In this document: piece after piece, positions 7,603 to 15,084 of the stretch
How the letters are laid out: each line of letters begins with the position of its first letter
Position numbering within the stretch: the first letter of the stretch is position 1
Source of the DNA: Kiritimatiellia bacterium
GTDB taxonomy: Bacteria; Verrucomicrobiota; Kiritimatiellia; RFP12; UBA1067
Direction of reading: 5' to 3'
Assembly (NCBI GenBank): GCA_017520845.1
Contig: JAFXEU010000071.1
Span: 1-45,247 of the forward strand
DNA: 45,247 nt
The notes under the pieces: model-generated
Database searches by the model: none
What the model saw: only the letters and a program-made list of their open reading frames with translations
What the model was told of the DNA's origin: nothing
Made by a program: the position numbers and the translations under genes

Positions 7603-10191
7603 TTACCGGATGAAGATAACCGTGCCGCCAGAAGCGAGTTCTACGGATAGGTACTGCGGGCCTACGGATTCGGTGTCCGCTCCACTCATCCACGCAAAGT
7701 TGAGAGACTCGGCGGATTTGAGTTTGCCATCCGACGATGTCGTGGTCACGAAAGCATTGGTGTTCATGCCGCAGGATGCGGAAACTGACCAGTCAACAAG
7801 TTTAAACGGGCCTTTTGCCCGAGCAACGCGTGCGGGGGAATTCCTGGGGATATACACCTCAAGCTTGCCGTCGCCGGGGTCTAGATTCTTTTGTTTATTC
7901 CGAATTGCAGACGACTGACGAAGCGGGGCGTCTGCGTACGGTGTCGCAGGCAGCTCATAGACAAGGAGAGTCGGCTCAGAGGCCGCTGCAAGGCCATACA
8001 CCTTCACGGCCGGCGTTGTCCCGCGAAAAGTGATGGACGAGAATTTGAACTCCTGATCCGGTATCTCGAGCGTTGAATCCTCAACAATAACGACAGATGG
8101 ATTCGCGTTGTCGCTCTCTCTGAGCATGACCGAGCTGCCGCCAGCGAGGTCGAGCGTAAATCCGCTCGACGGACGGAAGAACCAGATCCAGAACTGGGCC
8201 GCGTTGCGAAGACGGAGCGTAGAATTTGCACCCGGATTGAAACTACCTTGCCTCTGCGAGTCCCAGAAATTGGCATTGTTGGAGAGCGTTACGCCGTCAA
8301 GCGTCAATGTGGAATTCGCGCCGCTTGCCGAGAAGGACGGAGCGATCAGCGACACGCCATCGCCGACAAGCGTAATCGAGGCATTCGCTGGCAGGACTGT
8401 CAACGAGGCGACGGTGGTGTCCGCCGAGAGCGTGACGGTATTCGTGCCGCCGTCTGGGAAAATCGCCGTCGAGGCAGCCGTGGGGTAGCCGATGCCCGCG
8501 CCGGAGCAGGTCCAGTTGGCGGCATTCGTCCAGAAGCCCTGCGCGACTTCGGCCTTCCACGTGTAGACAAGCGAATCGCTCACAGAAACATCTGTAATTG
8601 CCGTCTCGTCAGACCACGACTGCCCGCCCGTGGCGTTGGAGCAAGAAACCTTTCCGTACCAGGTGCCGACGGCGGGATAGACAAACGGAATCGACCATGC
8701 GCCGCCCGATGGACGGGAGTCATAGTCCACGGTCGCCACCGATTGCCAAGTTACATTGTCAGAGGAAAGCCAAAGCGTAAGAGTCGTCGTGCCGAAGCCG
8801 AAGACATCGAACGTGCCCGACGCCGTTCCGACGCCGTTCACGGAAACGAGCGAGAGCGTGTCGTTGAGTTCCGTGCCGCAAACGAGCGAGCAGGTCCCAA
8901 TGTCCGTTGTCACCATCCCGCTCTTGTCATTCGCCACGACGAGGCGGTAGTAGTAGGTGCCGTCACCGAAGCCGCTGAACGGCAGCGCGAAGGCGCCCGT
9001 CGCTGTGACGGTACCGAGTACGGCGGACGAGCCGAGGTCGGAGGTCTTACCGTATTCAAGCGTGATGGTCGCCTGCGTAGCGCCAGAGCCGAGGTTGGCG
9101 ACGTTGCCGTGGAAGACCATTGCGCCGTTGTCGGGATAAGGGGAGCCGAAGGTCACGTCGAGCGGCGCGGCATTGGGGTCGTAGGAGCCGTCGATGAGGA
9201 CGTCCACGTATTGCGGATAGGCGGATGTGCTGCCGCTCATGTGCGAGGTGGTGAAGACCTCCTCCGACGTGCGCAGCGTCGGATAGGTGACGTTGGACTG
9301 GTTGAAGCCTTTCGCGGCGTTGTTGTCCCACTTGACGAGACGGTAGGTCTGCTTCGAGCCACTCGTAAGAGCGGGCGAGTTCTCGTCGATTTCAAATACG
9401 ACCGACCCGGACGGAGAGAAGTCAATGGCCGCATCGTTCACGATGGGGCCGTTCGCATACGGACTGGCGGGCAGGACGAAGTGGAAGGTGATCGCGCCGG
9501 AGATGGTGGGATTGGCCTGGAAGAACCACATTTCCGGGGCGCTTCCTTTGAACGTGATCCTCGCGTTGCCGTTGACCTTAAAGGCGTTGCCGTAGCCGTA
9601 GAGCTTGCCGTCGTCAAGCGTCAGGTCCAATCCGTTGATTGTGTTCCATTTACGGACCCACACCGTGCCACCGCTCTCGGCGACGAGGTGGACGGTGTTG
9701 TTCACCGACAGTCCGCCGAAGTTGATGCTGCCTCCGTTTTTCGCGACGAGTGTGCAGTCAGAGCCGAACGTGACGTTGTTCTCGTTGAGTCCCCAGATGG
9801 AGTTGTTTTTGTTCGCATAGTTGGGGAAGAGGTTGATACCGTCAAACGTGAATCTACCGGTAGCATCCACGGTGCCTGGGAAGCTGTAATGGACCGAAAG
9901 GCCGTACGTGGTTCCGGGGGTCGCGGTCTGGAACGTGACATTTGCGTTGTTGGAAATGCCGGTGAGCTTGTTGACGGCCGTGTTTGCCGAAAGCGTAACC
10001 GTGGCGGTGATGCCATCGAAGCTCACGTTGTCGGAGGCGCCGGGTGCGGCTGCCGGCGTGGCACCGTCCACGAGCCAGTTGGCGGGGTCGGACCAGGCGC
10101 CGGTCGAGACTGCGGAGTTCCAGGTGTAGTCTGCCGACATCGCCGCTGCGGCGAGGATTGCGAAAAACATTGCAGAGATCAGCTTTTTCAT
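7603..10191 (-). CDS. Large secreted beta-helical surface protein, paralogue of the 1176-residue protein
   Basis: An 862-residue exported protein with a nearly identical signal peptide (MKKLISAMFFAILAAAAMSA). The mature protein starts directly with a passenger-type motif, DYTWNSAVSTGAWSDPANW, and carries a second copy, YTWKAEVAQGFWTNAANW, about two thirds along. Between them are two fibronectin-like segments (ATITLEYGKTSDLGSSAVL, TTLTLWLSSDNVTWQSVA). It lacks the DUF2341/LamG front of its neighbour. The C-terminal tail is GGTVIFIR. The ATG at 10189-10191 has AAGGA 8 nt upstream within a region duplicated in front of the neighbour, so the two probably share regulation. A surface or extracellular location is inferred from the signal peptide and repeats; binding target unknown. 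Confidence 0.78.
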   Translation of the reverse strand: MKKLISAMFFAILAAAAMSADYTWNSAVSTGAWSDPANWLVDGATPAAAPGASDNVSFDGITATVTLSANTAVNKLTGISNNANVTFQTATPGTTYGLSVHYSFPGTVDATGRFTFDGINLFPNYANKNNSIWGLNENNVTFGSDCTLVAKNGGSINFGGLSVNNTVHLVAESGGTVWVRKWNTINGLDLTLDDGKLYGYGNAFKVNGNARITFKGSAPEMWFFQANPTISGAITFHFVLPASPYANGPIVNDAAIDFSPSGSVVFEIDENSPALTSGSKQTYRLVKWDNNAAKGFNQSNVTYPTLRTSEEVFTTSHMSGSTSAYPQYVDVLIDGSYDPNAAPLDVTFGSPYPDNGAMVFHGNVANLGSGATQATITLEYGKTSDLGSSAVLGTVTATGAFALPFSGFGDGTYYYRLVVANDKSGMVTTDIGTCSLVCGTELNDTLSLVSVNGVGTASGTFDVFGFGTTTLTLWLSSDNVTWQSVATVDYDSRPSGGAWSIPFVYPAVGTWYGKVSCSNATGGQSWSDETAITDVSVSDSLVYTWKAEVAQGFWTNAANWTCSGAGIGYPTAASTAIFPDGGTNTVTLSADTTVASLTVLPANASITLVGDGVSLIAPSFSASGANSTLTLDGVTLSNNANFWDSQRQGSFNPGANSTLRLRNAAQFWIWFFRPSSGFTLDLAGGSSVMLRESDNANPSVVIVEDSTLEIPDQEFKFSSITFRGTTPAVKVYGLAAASEPTLLVYELPATPYADAPLRQSSAIRNKQKNLDPGDGKLEVYIPRNSPARVARAKGPFKLVDWSVSASCGMNTNAFVTTTSSDGKLKSAESLNFAWMSGADTESVGPQYLSVELASGGTVIFIR

Positions 10192-10317
10192 AGTCAGGTT
10201 CCTTGTGTTTTCTGGTGTGCCAGAACTACTAATTGAGATTTTAGATTTTACCAGATTTTCCGACGCGAGGAATACATTTTCATACACAATTTTTTATTGT
10301 TTTATGAACTATGCTTT
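10192..10317 (-). promoter_or_regulatory. Duplicated upstream region of the adhesin paralogues, copy 2
   Basis: Same elements as 7348-7485: the TTCTGG/CCAGAA hairpin before the Shine-Dalgarno, a single TCTGGTAAAATCT -10-like box, and the AT-rich dyad with an AAAAA loop. Similarity continues into the signal-peptide codons and into the flanking family-1 repeat, so gene and control region were copied together. Confidence 0.6.
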
Positions 10318-10503
10318 GGCGCACCGGGACGGTGCACCTCCTTGCGCTTCGTGCCTTACCCAAGGAGGTGGAGCATCTTGCTCCGCCGCCCCACACTCGT
10401 GGCGCACCGGGACGGTGCACCTCCTTGCGCTTCGTGCCTTACCCAAGGAGGTGGAGCATCTTGCTCCGCCGCACCCACTCATGGCGCGGCGAGACGCACC
10501 CCT
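10318..10503. repeat. Family-1 hairpin repeat, copy R4 (two full units plus a partial A)
   Basis: A at 10318-10338 and 10401-10421, B at 10367-10387 and 10450-10470, both with the spacer GCGCTTCGTGCCTTACCC. A degenerate third A (10483-10500, GGCGCGGCGAGACGCACC) runs up to the stop codon of the esterase gene. The two full units are nearly identical, implying recent tandem duplication. Confidence 0.85.
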
Positions 10504-10504
10504 G

Positions 10505-11857
10505 CTAGGGCATCCGCTTGGCGGACTTCTCGACGTAGACCTGGTTGTCGCCGACCGGAGTGTGGCCGTGGCGCGAGCCCTGCACCCAGGTGATCGACTT
10601 AGGTGCCTTGATCGCGTTGTAGAAGAGCGCGAGGCCCGACGGAGGGCAGGTGTAGTCGCCAAGCCCCGCGCGCGAAATATCCACGGGGCACTTCGCGCGG
10701 GCAATGTGGCTCACTGCGTCGTAATAGCCGAGCCCCTGCGCCCAGGGGATGTGCCACGGACCGCGTATGCGCTTTCCGTCGACGAAGCCCCAGTTGCAGC
10801 CCCAGGTGATGAAGGGACGCGCCAGCGTGACGTCCTTGTCGAGCCCCGCCGCCCAGCTCGTCTGCAGTCCACCCTGGCTCCCGCCTTCGACGATCAGGTC
10901 CTTGCCGTTCCACTCGACGCGCGTCTTCATGAACTCGAGCGCGCGCATGACGCGCAGCGCCATCCCGTGGAAATACGCGGTGTCGGGATCGGCGTTCTCC
11001 TCCTTCGAGAACGCGTACTGCTGTCCCTTCGGCGCGATCTTCGAGAAAAAGTCTTTGTAATAGCCGCGGTCCCTGCCGAGGTCATAGCCGTGGGCGTTGA
11101 CGTCGAAGAATATCTCGCCTTTCTGCGCCGGCCAGTTCGGAGGCTGCTGGACGCCGGTGCCGTATCCCTGGAACTTGATGCGCGCGACGCAGCTCTTCGC
11201 CTTGGCGTCCGCGGGGACCATCAGGTATCCCGTGACGGGACGCGGGCCCGCGCAGTCGACGGTGACGGCGTAGATCTTCTTCTCGGCGGTCGAACAGACC
11301 TCCTTGACGTCGGCCTTGACCGGAACCTTCTTCAGCTCCGCCTTCTGCTTCGCCCAGTAGGCGTCGAAGTCCTTCGGCTCCGGCTTCTCGAGCGCGATCT
11401 TGTCGACGTCCGCACCGGCACCGCCGTCGAAGAAGACGCTCTTGTCGTTCTCCCAGCCCTCGCTGCCCGGGGCGGGCCCGCCCCTTTGAACCCAATACCC
11501 GCCGCCGCCGACGACGACGTGCGCCTGGAGCCGCACGAAGCCCGCGCACTCGAGACGCGTCGTCACTACACAGGTTTCGCCGACCACGAGTCTGCTCTCG
11601 CCCTTCTCCACCTTGCCGTCGTCACCGGTACGCTCCCAGCGGACGCGGTAGCGGTCGTTCGTCGGCACGGCGTCGAGCCCGTCGGTGCGAAGCGTGAAGA
11701 CGATCGGCTCGCCGACCTTATAGGCGACAGGGTTCTCCTTGTCGGTGCGGCCCTTGAGCTGCATTTTGTCGAAAGGAGTCTCCCGCGCGAACGCTGCCGC
11801 GGACAGCAGGCAGACGCCCGCGTTGACGATCCAGAAACCAAGTTTGCTCTTGTTCAT
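10505..11857 (-). CDS. Secreted CE7-type acetyl esterase (acetyl xylan esterase-like)
   Basis: A 450-residue secreted alpha/beta hydrolase. The signal peptide is about residues 1-25 (LGFWIVNAGVCLLSAAAFA). An N-terminal beta-sandwich extension (about 26-150) precedes the hydrolase domain, where DFDAYWAKQKAELKK matches the start of the AXE1/CE7 fold. The nucleophile elbow is EGGSQGG with Ser327, the acid is predicted at Asp401 in LGDYTCPPSG, and the His is in GSRHGHTP (His430 or His432). ITWGCNWGF and the CPP loop are also typical of CE7. ATG at 11855-11857 with AGGAG 7 nt upstream. Expected reaction: removal of acetyl groups from poly- or oligosaccharides. Located between family-1 repeats within the glycan block, it probably acts with the neighbouring galactosidase-like and sialate esterase enzymes. 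Confidence 0.82.
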   Translation of the reverse strand: MNKSKLGFWIVNAGVCLLSAAAFARETPFDKMQLKGRTDKENPVAYKVGEPIVFTLRTDGLDAVPTNDRYRVRWERTGDDGKVEKGESRLVVGETCVVTTRLECAGFVRLQAHVVVGGGGYWVQRGGPAPGSEGWENDKSVFFDGGAGADVDKIALEKPEPKDFDAYWAKQKAELKKVPVKADVKEVCSTAEKKIYAVTVDCAGPRPVTGYLMVPADAKAKSCVARIKFQGYGTGVQQPPNWPAQKGEIFFDVNAHGYDLGRDRGYYKDFFSKIAPKGQQYAFSKEENADPDTAYFHGMALRVMRALEFMKTRVEWNGKDLIVEGGSQGGLQTSWAAGLDKDVTLARPFITWGCNWGFVDGKRIRGPWHIPWAQGLGYYDAVSHIARAKCPVDISRAGLGDYTCPPSGLALFYNAIKAPKSITWVQGSRHGHTPVGDNQVYVEKSAKRMP

Positions 11858-11878
11858 TTTTATTCTCCTAACTTGATT

Positions 11879-12018
11879 GGCGCACCGAGACGGTGCACCT
11901 CCTTGTGCTTTGCGACTTACCCAAGGAGGTGGAGCATCTTGCTCCGCCGCACCCACTCGTGGCGCACCGGGACGGTGCACCTCCTTGCTTCCAAGGAGGT
12001 GGAGCTTCCAGCTCCGCC
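11879..12018. repeat. Family-1 hairpin repeat, copy R5 (two units)
   Basis: A at 11879-11899 and 11961-11981, B at 11928-11948 and 11998-12018. The second unit has a shortened spacer (only GCTTCC between CACCTCCTT and AAGGAGGTG) and B loop TTCCA, shared with R6. Sits immediately upstream of the esterase start and downstream of the GH42-like stop. Confidence 0.85.
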
Positions 12019-12030
12019 GCGCCTCCATGG

Positions 12031-15000
12031 TCACTCCGCCTCCTCCAAACGGAAATTGCGGAAGGCAAGGCCGGAGTGCTCGGCCGGCATCATCTGGAAC
12101 TGGACCGCGACCGAGATGATCTTGCGGATGTGGTTCGGGACGGTTCCGCCGTCGATGCCGATCCACACCGTCTCCCACGTTTCGGGGTCGCTGTCGGCGC
12201 GATACGCCCAGCCGCCGCGCTTGTGCATCGGAACACGCCAGCCGCCGAAGGCAAGCTTGCCGTTCTCGTCGCGTCCGTTCAGCTTGAGCTGGGGCGTCGC
12301 GTGGTCGTGGTAGTTTCCGTCCGCGTCGGGGAGGCGGTTCATCTCGAAGTAGAGGCGGCAGTACTTGCCGGGCTCGACAGGGATGGACTCGGCGAGATCG
12401 GCATTGCCGCAGCACCAGCTGCCGGCGGTCTCGTCGAGCGCCACATTCCATGTTCTAGTCGCCTCGTCGTAGCTCGGATGCACGCCGCGTCCGCCGCCCG
12501 TGCGGGCGAACTTCGGGAACACCACTGTCTTCGGCTCCGGCTTCTGCACGGTGATCGCCGCGACGGTCGCGCCCGGCTTGCCCGGCGCGATGTCGATCGA
12601 TGCTATCTTCTTCTCGGGCTTCGGATTCGGCCACTGGCGGATCAGGTACTTGTGCCCTTCGCCGTCCTTCCAGCCGACGACCTCCTGTCCGCTCTTCGCG
12701 TCGACCTTGACGGACGTCTTGTCGTCGTACACGACGCGATACTTCGGCGCGGCCGTGTGGGCGAAGTAGACGTACGCCGCGCGGCTGTCGACCGCTATGC
12801 CCTTGACGGGCTTGTCGACCTTGATCACGTCCTTGAACTGGTTCTGGTCGAAGCGGACGAAGTCGAAGCGCATTCCGCGCCAGTCTGTGACGCCCCACGG
12901 AATCTTGAAGCCGGGGTTCTGGACATTGGCGAATTCGTTGAGGCGCACGAACACCATGCGGTTCGGGTCGACATCGAACACCGGCATACGCGCGGCGCGC
13001 TCGGCCTTCTCGCGCTCGATCTCGGCCTTCCCAAAGGCCAGCGCCCGCTCGGCGGTCAGTCCGGCATCCCACACCACGTCCTTCGTGCGCGGATACTTTG
13101 CGAGCACGTCCGCCGTATCGCCGTAGACGTAGAAGTGCGAGCCGCCGTTCAGGACGAGCGTGTAGTAACCGTTGGCGTCGGGCCTTAGCGGCTGGCGGTG
13201 CGTGACGAGGTTGCGGACACGCGAATCGGCGCCTTCGACAGCCTCCGTCCCGGGACGGGTCGAGAGGCGCACCAGCACCGGCTTCTTCGCGCCCGCGAGC
13301 GGCGCGGGCTTGAAGCGTACGACCGGCAGCGTCGGCGCGCGCGAAGTGATCATGTACGCGTCGAGTTTGCCGCGGCGCGCCGGCGTCACCTCGATAGAGT
13401 TCGCGGGCGTTCCGTCGTCCTTGATCGCGTCCAGCATCTCGCAGCAGGGTTTCACGCCCTTCTTCGCCGCGGCGGCAAGCACCTGCGAGACCATGTCGGC
13501 CGTCGGAACCTTCTCCTTGAACTCGACGAGCGAGCCGCCCTTCGCCGCCCATTCGTCGATGCGCCTGCGCGTCGTCGGATCCATCTTGCTCACGCCGGCG
13601 AACGTCAGGACGTCGTAGCGGGAGAGGCGGTCGGTCTCGTTGATCTGCGGCTCGAAGATCACGTCGACCGGAAGGTGCGCATATTCGAGCGCCTGCACGA
13701 GCGCGTCGAAGAGACGGTTGTTTCCTCCGCCGCACGCGAAGGCCTCGCGCTCGTTCGTCTGGGAGAACAGCACCGCAACCTTGCGCGGAACGCCGCGGTC
13801 TCGGGGCGTAAAGAACTCGTTGACGTCCTGGATCTCGCGCTTCGCGATGCGGATGCCGAGGAGCTGGTCGGTTGCGACCTTGTAGGGGCAGAGGAAGTTG
13901 TAGGCGCTGACCTTGCCGACCTTCTTGAGCGACTCTTCCGGCCACATGCACCAGTGCCTGCGGCCCTTCCAGCGGCCCTCCGTCCCGACGACCTCATGCG
14001 CGGCCCGCCAGTCGCTCGGACGGCGCGACCACTTGAACATGTAGCTCACGTTGTAGCCGCGCTGGTACTGGTCAAGGAAGCTCTGGCGGATCGAGTTAGT
14101 GGAGCAGCCGACGTACATCTCAGAGTCGACGATCGGCTTGCCGTCCGCGAGCGCGCGGAGAAGATGCGCCTCGACCGCGCCGCCGTGTCCGCCCGTCGGC
14201 GCGCAGACGACTTTAAGGTGGCGGTTCGCCTCGTAGAGGTCGATGCCGCGCGTGCGCATCGTGGTCGGCTGGAAACACGCGAGCGCGTCGGGGTCGACTT
14301 TGCGGAGCGCCTCCTGGCCCTCCTTCAGCAGCGACGAGAACTTCTCCTCTACGAACTTGATGCGGTCGGCGCCCTTGAGGTTCTCAGGGGCCCGCCCCTC
14401 CTCGGAGCAGGCGGGCTCGTTGAAGAGCTCGTAGCACCAGGGCTTCCACCCCATTGCGATCGTGTCCTTCGCGCCTTCGGTCCACATCGTCTTCCAGACG
14501 TTGCGCCCTTCCTCGGTGACGATCGAATAGGGCATGAAGTGGTGCCCGCCGGGCGCCTTCATCTTCTCGTCCTTGAGCCACAGCGCGCCATGGCTCCAGG
14601 TGGACGCGGTGAAGTCCACGTAGAGCGGAAGTCCGCTCGCGATCGCGCCGGCGTACTTCTTGTCGTCGCGGCGGCGGACCTTCTGGTCGGGGTTGAACTT
14701 GTGGAACCAGTCCATCGGCGCCTCGTAGCCGATGCCGTCGAGTCCGAGCCTCTGCAGGTCGTCGTATCCGGGCATCGCCTGGTATAGCCACTTCAGCTCG
14801 TCGACATAGCCGGGCGTGTCCTCGTTGCACTCGAGCTCCGTCGAGCCGTACCAGATGGTCGCCGTGAAGTAGTGCGGCTGGCCGTTGACGAGAAGGTGCC
14901 CCTCCTTCGACACGCTGAACTTCGCGGCCTTCGGATAGAGCTCCGACCGCGGGATCGCCCCGAAAGGCACGAAGGGGTCGAAGCCGAGCCCCTTGGGATC

Positions 15001-15069
15001 GAGGTATTCGTCCGCAGCGGCGGCGGCGGACAAGACGGAGATTGCGAGCGCGAAAGATTGTCTTTTCAT
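12031..15069 (-). CDS. Secreted GH42-like glycoside hydrolase (first of two paralogues)
   Basis: A 1012-residue secreted enzyme. Signal peptide about 1-19 (MKRQSFALAISVLSAAAAA). A (beta/alpha)8 clan-A-like domain follows: the acid/base candidate is Glu218 in CYELFNEP, and the nucleophile candidate is Glu317 in PIVDSEMYVG. From about residue 415 comes a flavodoxin/amidotransferase-like domain (RKVAVLFSQTNEREAF ... LSRYDVLTFAGVSKMDP ... EWAAKGGSLVEF) resembling the trimerisation domain of GH42 beta-galactosidases. The C-terminal ~250 residues are beta-rich and may bind carbohydrate. GH42 proteins are usually about 650-700 residues, so this is much longer and may belong to a related, less characterised family. 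ATG at 15067-15069. The gene starts 15 nt after the stop of the upstream paralogue, so the two are co-transcribed. Confidence 0.65.
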   Translation of the reverse strand: MKRQSFALAISVLSAAAAADEYLDPKGLGFDPFVPFGAIPRSELYPKAAKFSVSKEGHLLVNGQPHYFTATIWYGSTELECNEDTPGYVDELKWLYQAMPGYDDLQRLGLDGIGYEAPMDWFHKFNPDQKVRRRDDKKYAGAIASGLPLYVDFTASTWSHGALWLKDEKMKAPGGHHFMPYSIVTEEGRNVWKTMWTEGAKDTIAMGWKPWCYELFNEPACSEEGRAPENLKGADRIKFVEEKFSSLLKEGQEALRKVDPDALACFQPTTMRTRGIDLYEANRHLKVVCAPTGGHGGAVEAHLLRALADGKPIVDSEMYVGCSTNSIRQSFLDQYQRGYNVSYMFKWSRRPSDWRAAHEVVGTEGRWKGRRHWCMWPEESLKKVGKVSAYNFLCPYKVATDQLLGIRIAKREIQDVNEFFTPRDRGVPRKVAVLFSQTNEREAFACGGGNNRLFDALVQALEYAHLPVDVIFEPQINETDRLSRYDVLTFAGVSKMDPTTRRRIDEWAAKGGSLVEFKEKVPTADMVSQVLAAAAKKGVKPCCEMLDAIKDDGTPANSIEVTPARRGKLDAYMITSRAPTLPVVRFKPAPLAGAKKPVLVRLSTRPGTEAVEGADSRVRNLVTHRQPLRPDANGYYTLVLNGGSHFYVYGDTADVLAKYPRTKDVVWDAGLTAERALAFGKAEIEREKAERAARMPVFDVDPNRMVFVRLNEFANVQNPGFKIPWGVTDWRGMRFDFVRFDQNQFKDVIKVDKPVKGIAVDSRAAYVYFAHTAAPKYRVVYDDKTSVKVDAKSGQEVVGWKDGEGHKYLIRQWPNPKPEKKIASIDIAPGKPGATVAAITVQKPEPKTVVFPKFARTGGGRGVHPSYDEATRTWNVALDETAGSWCCGNADLAESIPVEPGKYCRLYFEMNRLPDADGNYHDHATPQLKLNGRDENGKLAFGGWRVPMHKRGGWAYRADSDPETWETVWIGIDGGTVPNHIRKIISVAVQFQMMPAEHSGLAFRNFRLEEAE

Positions 15070-15084
15070 TGGCGTTCCTTGTGG

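Noticed and set aside
3817..10191. Classical autotransporters or T9SS/PEP-CTERM substrates
   Set aside because: No C-terminal barrel, no T9SS-type CTD motif and no PEP-TM-Arg tail; the actual end is a short strand G-x-x-I-x-[VI]-R.
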